Source: Candidatus Alistipes avicola (lineage in GTDB: Bacteria; Bacteroidota; Bacteroidia; Bacteroidales; Rikenellaceae). Taken from it: a stretch of 64,000 nucleotides of DNA. Made by a program: the position numbers and the translations under genes. Position 1 is the first letter of the stretch. Each line of letters begins with the position of its first letter. The stretch is taken from contig DWYR01000025.1 of the NCBI GenBank assembly GCA_019118565.1, positions 100,493-164,492 on the forward strand, read 5' to 3'. Below the pieces are notes generated by a model. The model was not told where the DNA came from. It was given only the letters and a program-made list of their open reading frames with translations, and did no database searches. This document shows, piece by piece, positions 1 to 9,252 of the stretch.

Positions 1-225
1 GAAAAAGCACTCGAATGGTTCAAGGAACACGATATTGCACTCTATGCCGTCAATGAAAATCCCGAGCAGAAGAGTTGGACCTCCTCTCCGAAGGTACACG
101 CCGATCTCTACATCGATGACAGTGCTTTGGGATGTCCCATCCGTTTTGTCGACGGAGTTGCCCGTCCGGTAGCCGACTGGACCCGGATCCGCAAGCTGCT
201 CGTCGACGAAGGATACCTCGATTAA
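1..225 (+). CDS. HAD-family hydrolase, C-terminal part
   Basis: The window opens inside this gene: frame 1 is open from base 1 and stops with TAA, giving the last 74 residues. The stretch VHADLYIDDSALGCP, with the paired aspartates of HAD motif IV, and the preceding NENPEQKSW segment resemble the small HAD-like phosphatases of Bacteroidetes (BT0820-like). Substrate unknown. The nucleophile motif lies upstream of the window, so catalytic competence cannot be judged. A strong bidirectional hairpin follows directly. Confidence 0.7.
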   Translation, partial: EKALEWFKEHDIALYAVNENPEQKSWTSSPKVHADLYIDDSALGCPIRFVDGVARPVADWTRIRKLLVDEGYLD

Positions 226-243
226 GAGTGTAAAGGATCAACC

Positions 244-277
244 AAAAAAGCAGGACTTCGATGAAGTCCTGCTTTTT
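244..277. terminator. Bidirectional terminator
   Basis: A 10-bp perfect stem (GCAGGACTTC/GAAGTCCTGC, 250-272) with a 3-base loop is flanked by an A-run on the left and a T-run on the right. It serves both the HAD gene (plus) and the nucleotidyltransferase (minus), which converge here. Confidence 0.85.
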
Positions 278-294
278 ATATCCATAGGTTCAAC

Positions 295-1203
295 CTATTT
301 CCAAAGATAGCGGGGATATTCTCCCGCATCGATCATCCGCTCGATACTGCGGACCAACAACGGTTTATCCTCCTTATAGGTTACACCGAACCATTGGGCC
401 GGGCTGTGCAGCACCTTAACCGTCGCTATATGCTCTTCGATCAATTTATTGACCATCGAGGGGATGTAGCACTCCGTCTTCAGGTCATTCCCGTTTGCAC
501 GCAGGAAGGCGCGGAAGAACTGGTCCGAATGAATGAAATAATCGGGTGTAAATCCAAACAGGTTCATCGAAACGGGAGCATCCGCTGCCAGCGGCAAGTC
601 TCCGTCCGCTCCGTGATTCACAATCTGACCTCCGTCCCGTTCGATCTGCGTACGCTCGACCATACCGGTCAGGTTGCCGTCAGCATCGACCGTGCAAACA
701 CCTCGGGAAACGGTCCCGTTCTCCGACAACGTCTTGCTGAGTTCGTATGCGACCATACAGTAACGGCCGAAAGCCCCTTTCAATCCCGTCAGATACTCTC
801 CGATAACACGGAACGCCTCGGCACCATAAAAGTCATCGGCATTGATAACGGCAAACGGCTCCCGAATCACGTTCTTGGCAACCAAAATGGCATGGTTCGT
901 ACCCCACGGTTTCACACGACCTTCAGGCACCGTGAATCCTTCGGGCAGCGAATCGAGCTCCTGATAGACATACTCGACCCGGATCCGATGACCGAAACGC
1001 TCCTCGGTAAAAACCTCCTCGAACTCGGAAGCGAAACTGTGGCGAATCACGAAAACCACCTTCCCGAATCCGGCCCGTATCGCATCATAGACCGAATAGT
1101 CGATGATCGCCTCGTTACCGGGACCTACCCCGTCCATCTGTTTGAGCGATCCGTAACGGGACCCCATGCCCGCTGCCAGCACCAATAATGTAGGTTTCAC
1201 CAT
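295..1203 (-). CDS. Nucleotidyltransferase (NDP-sugar pyrophosphorylase-like)
   Basis: 302 residues of the NTP_transferase fold. The N-terminal nucleotide-binding signature LAAGMGSRYGSLKQ lies at residues 9-22, matching the family G-x-G-[ST]-R-x-G pattern, and INADDFYG in the middle supplies the acidic metal ligands. The family transfers a nucleotidyl group from NTP to a sugar phosphate; the sugar cannot be named from sequence. Monocistronic, with its own TACCTTTG promoter element at 1241-1248 and a shared terminator downstream. Confidence 0.85.
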   Translation of the reverse strand: MVKPTLLVLAAGMGSRYGSLKQMDGVGPGNEAIIDYSVYDAIRAGFGKVVFVIRHSFASEFEEVFTEERFGHRIRVEYVYQELDSLPEGFTVPEGRVKPWGTNHAILVAKNVIREPFAVINADDFYGAEAFRVIGEYLTGLKGAFGRYCMVAYELSKTLSENGTVSRGVCTVDADGNLTGMVERTQIERDGGQIVNHGADGDLPLAADAPVSMNLFGFTPDYFIHSDQFFRAFLRANGNDLKTECYIPSMVNKLIEEHIATVKVLHSPAQWFGVTYKEDKPLLVRSIERMIDAGEYPRYLWK

Positions 1204-1240
1204 ACTATATCTGTTTTTTTACTCGTTTTCAGAACAGCCA

Positions 1241-1248
1241 CAAAGGTA
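1241..1248 (-). promoter_or_regulatory. -7 element for nucleotidyltransferase
   Basis: TACCTTTG on the minus strand fits the Bacteroidetes TAnnTTTG -7 consensus, about 40 bases before the start codon. It faces away from the matching plus-strand element at 1281-1288, forming a compact divergent promoter pair. Confidence 0.65.
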
Positions 1249-1280
1249 CAGAAATCACGATGAAATACAAAGATTTTCGT

Positions 1281-1288
1281 TACCTTTG
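1281..1288 (+). promoter_or_regulatory. -7 element for LytM-dxr-rseP run
   Basis: TACCTTTG matches the TAnnTTTG consensus; transcription would start near 1295, giving a leader of about 145 bases before the ATG at 1439. Confidence 0.6.
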
Positions 1289-1438
1289 TAAAATTCCGCA
1301 GGAGAAGTCCCGCCCGGAGCGAAACAACCGGCCACGGACTCGTCCTGAAAGACATTACCCGCTCGAACGGATGTGCCACCGAAACGAAACCCGTCGTGGA
1401 GCATCTCCGATCGAAGAAAAAAACAAAAAATCCGACCG

Positions 1439-2314
1439 ATGCGAATGAACGCCTTACAAACCATAGCCGGATGGTGGAAACGGTTTACCCGCAAACGCCG
1501 TCTGTGCATGCTCAACCCGACCAACAATACCGAGGAGTGGTACACCCACATCTCAAGGGCAGGTCTGGTGACCGCCTTCCTGGCCTTTACCTTGTTATTG
1601 TTCATCATCGAACTCTCGATCATTGCCTACACACCCGTGCTGAACCTGCTGCCGGGATACCGCATCGAAGCAGCCCGTTCTCGCGACATGCTGCTCAAAA
1701 ACATTGTTCGTCTCGACTCCATGGAGCGTATGATGAACGACATGATGACCTACAACAACAACATCGCGCTGATCATGGACGGGAAAACCCCTGTCGTCCG
1801 AATCCTTGAAAATACGGACAGCGTACGTTCGGACAAGACCCTCGTCGCGCCCAACCGCGAAGATTCGCTCCTGCGCGCCCAGATGGAGGGCAACGGCCCC
1901 TACAGCCTGAATCAGAACGGTGAAGCCAAGAGCGCCCGCAAGTCGATCGACATGGTCTCGCCGATCGAGGGCATCATCCTCGAACGGTTCGACATCAAAC
2001 GGGAGAATTTCGGCATCCGGATTGCCGCATCACCCGACACGCAGATCGTTGCGGCCGATGACGGTTCGGTGGTGCTGAACCTCTGGACCCCCGAAACGGG
2101 ATACATCATCGAGATACAACACTCGGACAACCTGATTTCGATCTACCGCAACCTCTCCAAATCGCTCGTCTCCGTCGGACAACGCGTCAAACGGGGCGAG
2201 GCAATCGGTGCAAACACCGAGACCCTGACGGACGGCGGCGATGCCAAGATCTTCGAATTCGAACTCTGGAACAACGGGAAACCGGTCGATCCGGAAAGCT
2301 ATATCGTCTTCTGA
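1439..2314 (+). CDS. LytM/M23-like protein, degenerate active site
   Basis: 291 residues from the ATG at 1439; a longer upstream reading exists but has no sensible N-terminus. A basic segment is followed by a membrane helix at about residues 41-63, then a periplasmic region and a C-terminal LytM fold (VSPIEGIILERF... IEIQHSDNLISIYRNLSK... GQRVKRGEAIG). Active M23 enzymes carry an H-x3-D motif and an H-x-H motif; here the first position reads RENFGIRI and the second YRNL, so zinc ligands seem to be missing. This resembles regulatory LytM proteins that activate amidases (EnvC/NlpD type) rather than a peptidase; that role is inferred. It is followed by dxr after 5 bases. Confidence 0.8.
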   Translation: MRMNALQTIAGWWKRFTRKRRLCMLNPTNNTEEWYTHISRAGLVTAFLAFTLLLFIIELSIIAYTPVLNLLPGYRIEAARSRDMLLKNIVRLDSMERMMNDMMTYNNNIALIMDGKTPVVRILENTDSVRSDKTLVAPNREDSLLRAQMEGNGPYSLNQNGEAKSARKSIDMVSPIEGIILERFDIKRENFGIRIAASPDTQIVAADDGSVVLNLWTPETGYIIEIQHSDNLISIYRNLSKSLVSVGQRVKRGEAIGANTETLTDGGDAKIFEFELWNNGKPVDPESYIVF

Positions 2315-2319
2315 GAACC

Positions 2320-3471
2320 ATGAAACAAAAAATCGCCCTGCTGGGATCTACCGGATCGATCGGGTTACAGACCATCGACATCGTCCGCGAAAATCCCGAT
2401 CTGTTCGAAATAACAACCCTGTCGGCCAACCACAACTGGGAAAAACTGGCTCAACAAGCACTGGAGTTCGATCCGGACAGTGTGGTCATCGCCGACGAAC
2501 GATACTACCTGCCGCTCAAAGAGGCACTCGAACGAACCCCGGTTAAGGTCTATGCCGGCGAAGAGGCCCTGCGTCAGGTTGTCCAAAGTTCGGAAGTGGA
2601 CGTAGTCGTAAACGCCCTGGTCGGATACGCCGGCCTGCGCCCCACAGTCGCTGCCGTCGAGGCAGGCAAGAAGATCGCGTTGGCCAACAAGGAGACGCTG
2701 GTGGCTGGTGGCTGCTGTGTCATGCCGCTGGCCGCACGGCACAAAGCCCCGATCATCCCGGTCGATTCGGAACACTCGGCCATTTTCCAGTGTCTGGTCG
2801 GGGAGCAATCCCCCGTCCGCCGGCTCGTCATCACCTGCAGCGGCGGTGCATTGCGCGACTGCAGCCGCGAAGAGATGGAGCACGTCTCCGTCGAACGGGC
2901 TCTCTGCCATCCCCAATGGCAAATGGGTGCGAAAATCACGATCGACTCGGCTACGCTGGTAAACAAAGGGTTCGAAGTGATCGAAGCCAGCTGGCTCTTC
3001 GGCATTCCGGCCGAACAGATCAAAGTGGTAATCCATCCGCAGTCGATCGTCCACTCGATGGTCGAATTCGGGGACGGGGCTCTGAAGGCACAGCTCGGAT
3101 CGCCCGATATGCGCATTCCGATCGCCTATGCCCTCAGTTTTCCCCGACGCCTCAACCGTCCGGTCGAAACATTCGATTTCATGGCCCATCCGACGCTCAC
3201 CTTCGACGAAGTGGATCACGAGAAATACCCGGCTCTGGGGATCGCCTACGACTGTCTGCGGCACGGCGGGACAGCTGCCTGCACGATGAACGGTGCCAAC
3301 GAAGTGGCTGTAGCCGCCTTCCTCGGCAAACGGTGCGAATTCGGTCAGATCGTCCGCACCATCGAATATGCCCTCGACAAGGCCCAATTCATCGCCTCGC
3401 CTTCGCTCGACGAACTCGAAGCGGCCAATCGGGAAGCTCGGCGTCTGGCGGCCGAATTCCTGCATCTGTAA
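2320..3471 (+). CDS. dxr: 1-deoxy-D-xylulose 5-phosphate reductoisomerase
   Basis: 383 residues, the usual length. Converts DXP to MEP with NADPH, the committed step of the MEP isoprenoid route. Visible signatures are the Rossmann motif GSTGSIG near residue 8, LANKETLVAGG, the metal-binding DSEHSAIFQ, and the TIDSATLVNKGFEVIEASWLF block with substrate contacts. It starts 5 bases after the LytM-like gene and is followed 27 bases later by rseP, a dxr-rseP order conserved in many Bacteroidetes. Cytoplasmic. Confidence 0.97.
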   Translation: MKQKIALLGSTGSIGLQTIDIVRENPDLFEITTLSANHNWEKLAQQALEFDPDSVVIADERYYLPLKEALERTPVKVYAGEEALRQVVQSSEVDVVVNALVGYAGLRPTVAAVEAGKKIALANKETLVAGGCCVMPLAARHKAPIIPVDSEHSAIFQCLVGEQSPVRRLVITCSGGALRDCSREEMEHVSVERALCHPQWQMGAKITIDSATLVNKGFEVIEASWLFGIPAEQIKVVIHPQSIVHSMVEFGDGALKAQLGSPDMRIPIAYALSFPRRLNRPVETFDFMAHPTLTFDEVDHEKYPALGIAYDCLRHGGTAACTMNGANEVAVAAFLGKRCEFGQIVRTIEYALDKAQFIASPSLDELEAANREARRLAAEFLHL

Positions 3472-3498
3472 TCTGCAAAAACGCACAAACACACCTTC

Positions 3499-4821
3499 AT
3501 GGATATTCTAATCAAAATCGCACAACTCTTCCTCTGTTTCACGATCCTGGTCGGGATTCATGAGTTCGGACACTTTATCATGGCGCGTATCTTCAAGATT
3601 CGTGTCGAAAAATTCTATATCTTCTTCGACCCCTGGTTCTCGCTCTTCAAATTCAAGCGTGGAGACACGGAGTACGGTCTGGGCTGGCTGCCTCTGGGCG
3701 GATATGTCAAGATCGCCGGCATGATCGACGAATCGCTCGACACGGACCAGATGAAGCAGGAGCCCAAACCCTATGAATTCCGTTCGAAACCGGCATGGCA
3801 GCGTCTGCTGGTCATGTTAGCGGGTGTCTTCATGAACCTGCTGCTGGCCATCGTCATCTACTGTGGCATCTGCTACACGTGGGGTGACGCCTACTTCTCG
3901 AACTACGATGCCAAATGGGGCTACAACTTCAACCAAACGGCCCAGCAGATGGGATTCCGCAACGGAGACCGCTTTGTCTCGATCGACGGCAAGCCGATCG
4001 ACAACATCGCCGTATTGCAGAATGACCTGCTGATCACCGAAAGCGGTCGTCAGGTAGTCGTGGATCGTGCCGGAGAAGAGGTTACCATCGACATCTCGCT
4101 CGACGAGCTGATCGATATGCGCCAGCAGAAAGCCTTTGAGAATCTTTTTACCCTGCGACTTCCGTTCCTCGTGGACAGCGTTTCGTTCGCATCGGCATCG
4201 GAGGCGGGATTGCAGGTCGGTGACGAAATCGTCGGAATCGATGCGCTGCAAAACGCAGATTATCTCGACTACAAAAAATACATCGAGGCCCATCCGGGAG
4301 AGGAGCTCGTCATGAGCGTCAAACGCAACGGTGCACGGATCGACTCGCTCATCGTTCCGGTCAATGCCGACGGGCGCATCGGCGTGATAACCCGCAGCCC
4401 CTACCAGTTGCGCACGCAGCAATACACCTTCTGGGAGTCGATCCCGGCCGGATTCCACAAGGCAGGCAAGACGATCGCCAACTACTGGGAACAACTCAAA
4501 CTCATCGTCAAACCCCAAACCAAGATGTATGAGGAGTTGGGCGGATTCGTGGCCATCGGCAGCATCTTCCCAAGCAGTTGGGACTGGCAGGACTTCTGGT
4601 TCAAGACCGCCTTCCTGTCGATCATCCTGGCCATCATGAACCTGTTGCCCATTCCCGGTCTGGACGGCGGACACGCCCTCTTTACGCTCTGGGAGATAAT
4701 TACACGACGCAAACCGAGCGAGAAATTCCTCCTCGTGGCGCAATATGTCGGACTGGTCATCATTCTGGCACTGCTCATCTACGCCAATGGAAACGATATT
4801 TACCGATTCTTCATCAAATAA
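3499..4821 (+). CDS. rseP: Site-2 intramembrane protease RseP
   Basis: 440-residue RIP metalloprotease. HEFGH at residues 21-25 in the first membrane helix supplies two zinc ligands and the glutamate; NLLPIPGLDGGH near the C-terminus supplies the third ligand. The middle contains PDZ-like sequence (AGLQVGDEIVGIDAL). In other bacteria RseP cleaves anti-sigma factors and clears signal peptides from the inner membrane; the substrate here is not evident. Last cistron of the dxr pair before a 13-base gap to the LUD gene. Confidence 0.95.
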   Translation: MDILIKIAQLFLCFTILVGIHEFGHFIMARIFKIRVEKFYIFFDPWFSLFKFKRGDTEYGLGWLPLGGYVKIAGMIDESLDTDQMKQEPKPYEFRSKPAWQRLLVMLAGVFMNLLLAIVIYCGICYTWGDAYFSNYDAKWGYNFNQTAQQMGFRNGDRFVSIDGKPIDNIAVLQNDLLITESGRQVVVDRAGEEVTIDISLDELIDMRQQKAFENLFTLRLPFLVDSVSFASASEAGLQVGDEIVGIDALQNADYLDYKKYIEAHPGEELVMSVKRNGARIDSLIVPVNADGRIGVITRSPYQLRTQQYTFWESIPAGFHKAGKTIANYWEQLKLIVKPQTKMYEELGGFVAIGSIFPSSWDWQDFWFKTAFLSIILAIMNLLPIPGLDGGHALFTLWEIITRRKPSEKFLLVAQYVGLVIILALLIYANGNDIYRFFIK

Positions 4822-4834
4822 AGCCCCGAAAGTC

Positions 4835-5461
4835 ATGAACGAACAGATGGAACGCTGTCAGAAGAACCTGCTCCGCCATGGGTTTGACGTGCGGATTGCC
4901 TCGGACAAGGAGGAGGCTCGCCGGATTCTGGAAGAGGAGATTGCCGCTACAGTCCCCGAAAGCATCGCTTTCGGAGGTTCGATGACCATGGAGGCTACCG
5001 GCATTGTAGAGGCGTTGCGGAAGGATGACCGATACCGAATCTACGACACGGTCAATCATGCACTGCCCCGCGAGGAGCGTCTCGAACTGCGCCGCCAGGG
5101 GTTGCTCGCCGACCTCTTCATCACGGGCATCAATGCCATCACGGAAGAGGGGGCTCTCTTCTGGCTCGATATGCAGGGTAACCGGATTGCCGCAATCGCC
5201 TACGGTCCCCGCAAAGTGTTGCTGGTGGCCGGACGCAACAAGATCGTCGCTACACGCGCCGAAGCCGAAGAGCGCATCCGCACCATCGCCGCACCCCGCA
5301 ATGCCGCCCGTCTCAACCAGCATACCCCCTGCGTCCAAACAGGCGTATGTGCCGACTGCTCCTCCGAAGAGCGGATCTGTTGCACGCATATGTGCATGGA
5401 GCGCTGCGTACCCCGCAAGCGGGTGACGGTCATTCTGATCGACGAAGAGTTGGGTTTATAG
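4835..5461 (+). CDS. LUD-domain (LutC/YkgG-like) protein
   Basis: 208 residues from the ATG at 4835. The core PESIAFGGSMTMEATGIVEAL and LFITGINAITEEGALFWLD matches the LUD/YkgG fold found in lactate-utilisation proteins and in stand-alone Bacteroidetes proteins. The C-terminus is cysteine-rich (PCVQTGVCADCSSEERICC ... CMERC), suggesting metal or Fe-S binding. No lutA or lutB partner lies nearby, so lactate oxidation is not supported by context and the function is uncertain. Confidence 0.8.
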   Translation: MNEQMERCQKNLLRHGFDVRIASDKEEARRILEEEIAATVPESIAFGGSMTMEATGIVEALRKDDRYRIYDTVNHALPREERLELRRQGLLADLFITGINAITEEGALFWLDMQGNRIAAIAYGPRKVLLVAGRNKIVATRAEAEERIRTIAAPRNAARLNQHTPCVQTGVCADCSSEERICCTHMCMERCVPRKRVTVILIDEELGL

Positions 5462-5476
5462 CATCAAACAGGGATT

Positions 5477-6847
5477 ATGGCAAAGGTCAAGAAAGCGTTT
5501 TTCTGCCGCAACTGCGGATTCGAAGCCCCCAAGTGGCTGGGCAAGTGTCCGGCGTGCGGCGAGTGGAACACCTTTACCGAAGAGGTGATCGCCCGCGAAA
5601 GCGGATCGGGAGGCAGCAGCATCACGGCCGGACTTCCGAAAAGCCGACCGCAGGCAATTCAGGATATTCACGAGAGCCAGCACCGGCGCATCGACCTGGG
5701 CAACCAGGAGGTAAACCGCGTGTTGGGAGGTGGGTTGGTGCCCGGATCGCTCATTCTGCTGGGAGGTGAACCCGGAATCGGCAAATCGACACTCAGCCTA
5801 CAGATCGCGCTGGCGGACAACGGCCTGAAGACGCTCTATGTTTCGGGCGAAGAGTCGACCGAGCAGATCAAGATGCGGGCCACGCGGCTGGGAATCGGAA
5901 ACGAGAACTGTCTCGTGTATGCCGAAACACAACTGGAGAACATCGTGGCACAGATCGAGGAGCAACGTCCCGATGTGGTGGTGATCGACTCGATCCAGAC
6001 CATCTACACCGATGTGATCGAATCGTCGGCCGGCAGCGTCTCGCAGATCCGCGAATGTGCGGCTACCCTACTGAAATATGCAAAAAATACCGGCACGTCG
6101 ATCTTCATCATCGGACACATCACCAAGGACGGTACGATTGCCGGACCGAAGATTCTGGAGCATATCGTCGATGTGGTCCTTCAGTTCGAAGGAGACAACA
6201 ACCTGATATACCGTATTTTGAGAAGTATCAAAAACCGATTCGGTGCCACGTTCGAGATCGGCGTCTTCGAGATGCTTGAATCGGGTCTGCGCGAAGTGGA
6301 CAACCCCTCAGAGATCCTGCTCTCCCACTACGAGACCCCACTGAGCGGTATCGCCGTCGGGGCCTCGGTAGACGGCATACGCCCCTATCTGATCGAAGTG
6401 CAGGCACTCGTCTGCAACGCCACCTACGGCACGCCCCAACGTACCGTAACCGGATACGACACCAAGCGGATGAACATGTTGCTGGCCGTACTCGAGAAAC
6501 GGGTCGGCATGAAGATGTTTACCAAGGATGTTTTCCTCAACTTCGCCGGCGGATTCCGGGTATCGGATCCGGGACTCGATCTGGCCATCGCCTCGGCCGT
6601 CATCTCCTCCTACTACGACCGTCCGATCGGTGAGGGGATCTGTCTGGCTGGCGAAATCGGGCTTTCGGGCGAGGTGCGTCCCGCCCCCCGGACCGAGCAG
6701 CGAATCAACGAAGCGGCCCGGTTAGGATTCAAACGGATCGTCGTCTCCGGTTATCTGAGCCGCTCGCTCAAGAAGCCCAAAGGAATTGAGGTCGTCTCGA
6801 TCAACAGCATTGACCAGTTGCCCAGAGCACTCTTTACGGAGAATTAA
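5477..6847 (+). CDS. radA: DNA repair ATPase RadA
   Basis: 456 residues, typical for the family. Domains in order: a four-cysteine zinc finger (C10, C13, C24, C27), a RecA-like ATPase with Walker A GEPGIGKST at 97-105, the RadA-specific KNRFG motif, and a C-terminal Lon-like domain. RadA promotes branch migration of recombination intermediates. It starts 15 bases after the LUD gene and ends at a strong bidirectional terminator. Confidence 0.97.
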   Translation: MAKVKKAFFCRNCGFEAPKWLGKCPACGEWNTFTEEVIARESGSGGSSITAGLPKSRPQAIQDIHESQHRRIDLGNQEVNRVLGGGLVPGSLILLGGEPGIGKSTLSLQIALADNGLKTLYVSGEESTEQIKMRATRLGIGNENCLVYAETQLENIVAQIEEQRPDVVVIDSIQTIYTDVIESSAGSVSQIRECAATLLKYAKNTGTSIFIIGHITKDGTIAGPKILEHIVDVVLQFEGDNNLIYRILRSIKNRFGATFEIGVFEMLESGLREVDNPSEILLSHYETPLSGIAVGASVDGIRPYLIEVQALVCNATYGTPQRTVTGYDTKRMNMLLAVLEKRVGMKMFTKDVFLNFAGGFRVSDPGLDLAIASAVISSYYDRPIGEGICLAGEIGLSGEVRPAPRTEQRINEAARLGFKRIVVSGYLSRSLKKPKGIEVVSINSIDQLPRALFTEN

Positions 6848-6889
6848 AAGCGAGAGCCGAAACAATCTTGTTTCGGCTCTCGCTTTTTT
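6847..6889. terminator. Bidirectional terminator after radA
   Basis: Stem GCGAGAGCCGAAACA with its exact complement around a 4-base loop, flanked by A4 on the left and T6 on the right; serves radA and the converging AlkD-like gene. Confidence 0.9.
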
Positions 6890-6900
6890 ATGAATATAGC

Positions 6901-7539
6901 TTAGAATTCCAGACGCCAACTCATCTCCTCCCGAACATAATGGGTCGTATAGCAATCATTAAGCGACGAAAGCAGCGTTTCGACCTCGTGCCGTTGTTCC
7001 GGATCCTCAATCAAGGAGGAAAGCAGTGCGACAACTCCCCGTCCAATCAACGGAGACTCCGGTTTCCGCTCGATCAAATGCCCAACCGTACGGAAAATCC
7101 GATCCAGATCGATGTGATCCAGATTGGACAATCCTAACAGACCGGCATACTGCCACAATTCATCATCGGAATCACACCATGCCAGCCCCCACGACTCAGC
7201 CACTGGGGTCCGTTTCATCAAGGCGAAGGCAGCCTCTTCGGCCATCTCCGTATTGTTCACCCCCCGTCCCCAGAATGGGATCTCCTCCAGCTCAATCCGT
7301 TCGGGATCGGCGATCCAAAGTGCTGCCAGGCGCAACTCACGTACATCCTGCCCATAGAGGAACTGCGCCCACTCATGATCGGGAGTCTCAGCGCGCGCAA
7401 TAGTCCGGACTGTCGGGATACTCACCCCGAAATTAAGCCCGTAGCGCCGGCCCTGGTACTGCATCGTATCGGCAACCGCCCCGTTTCGCTCCCGACGGAA
7501 ACGGGCCAGCAAAGCCGTCATTCTCGAAGTATGGTCCAT
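6901..7539 (-). CDS. DNA alkylation repair protein (AlkD-like HEAT repeats)
   Basis: 212 residues with alpha-helical HEAT-like repeats. YGLNFGVSIPTVRTIAR and the following helices match the DNA alkylation repair family (AlkC/AlkD glycosylases that excise alkylated bases). FWGRGVNNTEMAEEAA and ALMKRTPVAESWGLAWCDSDDELWQYAGL fit its middle repeats. Which residues do chemistry cannot be judged here. Translated 8 bases after the DUF4831 gene, so probably the second gene of a two-gene transcript. Confidence 0.8.
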   Translation of the reverse strand: MDHTSRMTALLARFRRERNGAVADTMQYQGRRYGLNFGVSIPTVRTIARAETPDHEWAQFLYGQDVRELRLAALWIADPERIELEEIPFWGRGVNNTEMAEEAAFALMKRTPVAESWGLAWCDSDDELWQYAGLLGLSNLDHIDLDRIFRTVGHLIERKPESPLIGRGVVALLSSLIEDPEQRHEVETLLSSLNDCYTTHYVREEMSWRLEF

Positions 7540-7547
7540 AACTCACG

Positions 7548-8435
7548 CTACTTTTTAGCCTGCGGCAATGCGACCGTCTGTCCAAACTGGAAAACAGGAA
7601 GCACCTCGGCATCACGCTCCTGACCGGCTGCAATCACCGAACAACGGGTCATCGAGGCAATGCGGTAAGAAGCCGTATTGGAACCAGCCTTTACACCGGG
7701 TTCATCCAACGCAGGATTCTGGGGCTCATACTGTACCAACACCAGATCTCCCGTCAGGTCATCGGTCGGGAGCAGTCCGGCATCGGGGCTGAAGCGGCAG
7801 ATAATCTGCTGGTATTTACCCTCGGCCGGTACGACACGGAAACGCTGCGTCTCGGTAGTCACCATACGGCGTCCGATAAACATCTCGAGCAGCTCCTGCT
7901 CCATCCTATCCAGTCGATCAAGAGCTGCCGGGAGACCGGCTCCAAAGACATTTTCACCGGCCTCGCCATCGATCAGATCGAGGCGGTGTTTGCGAATCGA
8001 GAAGATCATCGCAGCGGCATTGGCTGCAGCCGACTGAAGATCCTGCTCATCCATATAGAAGCGGTCGATCGGCAAGCGGGCAAACTCGGCATCGTGCGCC
8101 GCATAGCTCTCAATCCGGGCAGTTGCCGGGGCAATCGGGCCGGCAACCGGATAACGCTCTCCCGGCATCAAGGCTACCGAGGCATCGGTAATCGTATAAA
8201 CCGTCTTGTCGCTCAGTGCGGCACGAAGACCCAAATAACGCTGTGCATAGCGCGCATAGGGGCCGCTGACAACCTTCTCGCAAGAGACCGTAATATCGAC
8301 GGCAAGTACCGTCTCGGCCGTTCCGACAACCGTCTGACCATTCTCAACATAGGTTCCCAGACGTGTCATCTCAAGGTTCTGGGCCGTAGCCGCTCCTGCA
8401 AAAAAGAGCGGAAGAATCCACCATATCTTTTTCAT
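7548..8435 (-). CDS. DUF4831 family secreted protein
   Basis: 295 residues from the ATG at 8435 (an ATG two codons earlier at 8441 is possible). A classical signal peptide (MKKIWWILPLFFAGAATAQ) is followed by a Bacteroidetes-specific beta-rich domain (TVYTITDASVALMPGERYPV). Family function unknown. No lipobox, so probably soluble periplasmic. Promoter element TATATTTG at 8499-8506. Confidence 0.75.
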   Translation of the reverse strand: MKKIWWILPLFFAGAATAQNLEMTRLGTYVENGQTVVGTAETVLAVDITVSCEKVVSGPYARYAQRYLGLRAALSDKTVYTITDASVALMPGERYPVAGPIAPATARIESYAAHDAEFARLPIDRFYMDEQDLQSAAANAAAMIFSIRKHRLDLIDGEAGENVFGAGLPAALDRLDRMEQELLEMFIGRRMVTTETQRFRVVPAEGKYQQIICRFSPDAGLLPTDDLTGDLVLVQYEPQNPALDEPGVKAGSNTASYRIASMTRCSVIAAGQERDAEVLPVFQFGQTVALPQAKK

Positions 8436-8498
8436 AATCAAAACTGTTTTTTTAACTCTTTCTCATTAACATTCCCTATTGGAGAAGGGAATCCGTTT

Positions 8499-8506
8499 CA
8501 AATATA
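8499..8506 (-). promoter_or_regulatory. -7 element for DUF4831/AlkD-like pair
   Basis: TATATTTG on the minus strand fits TAnnTTTG; start of transcription would be near 8492, about 55 bases upstream of the start codon. Confidence 0.55.
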
Positions 8507-8531
8507 CGAATTTATGCAAAACGATCTTTCT

Positions 8532-9230
8532 CTAAAATTTCAAATAAAAAGCCCCGGTCAGTTGCCGATACTCCGGGGTATAGGAGTCCGGACCTCCGTT
8601 TTCGATAACGAGCCGCTCCACTGATGGCGGCAGGGTCGGTTCGGCAACGAACTCGGCCAGGATACGTCGTACACCCCGCCGCGGTGTCGAACAGATTTCG
8701 CACCAGCGAGCCGGGAAAAGCCGTCCGAGCGAGGTGGATTTGAAACGCTGCATCTCGGCCGGCGGCAACACCAGCGCAAAACGTCCGCCGGGAGCAAGCA
8801 GGCGAAGGACCGCTGTGGTCAGCTCCTCGAAGGTCAGATCGACCGTATGGCGTGCGGTATTGCGCCCCTCGTCGGGCGAGCGAAGTGAATCGACAAAATA
8901 GGGAGGATTCGATACGATCAGGTCGAACAGCTCGGCCGGCTTGTATTGCTGAACGGGGAGGCATTGTGTTTCGAGACGATCACCCCACGAAGAGGCGGCA
9001 AAATTCCCGGAAGCCTGCTCCGCACAGGCCGGATCGATATCGATCGCCGTGATGCGTGCCTCGCTGCGCTGGGCCAGCATCAAGGCAATCACCCCCGTAC
9101 CGGTTCCGATATCCAGCACTCGCCGGTCCGTCGCACGCACACCAACCCATGCCCCAAGCAGGACGGCATCCGTACCAACCTTCATCGGGCAACGGTCCTG
9201 GCAAACGGTAAACTGTTTGAATCGGAACAT
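8532..9230 (-). CDS. trmN6: tRNA1(Val) A37 N6-methyltransferase TrmN6
   Basis: 232 residues from the ATG at 9230, chosen because MFRFKQFTV is the usual family start and it lies 22 bases after the upstream stop; the alternative at 9260 would overlap it. SAM motif I VLDIGTGTGVIAL is at 38-50 and the N6-adenine motif NPPY at 108-111. It methylates A37 of tRNA-Val1. Last gene of the ybbR-coaE-folP-lolD operon. Confidence 0.9.
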   Translation of the reverse strand: MFRFKQFTVCQDRCPMKVGTDAVLLGAWVGVRATDRRVLDIGTGTGVIALMLAQRSEARITAIDIDPACAEQASGNFAASSWGDRLETQCLPVQQYKPAELFDLIVSNPPYFVDSLRSPDEGRNTARHTVDLTFEELTTAVLRLLAPGGRFALVLPPAEMQRFKSTSLGRLFPARWCEICSTPRRGVRRILAEFVAEPTLPPSVERLVIENGGPDSYTPEYRQLTGAFYLKF

Positions 9231-9252
9231 AGCACAGGCTCTCTTTTTCGGA

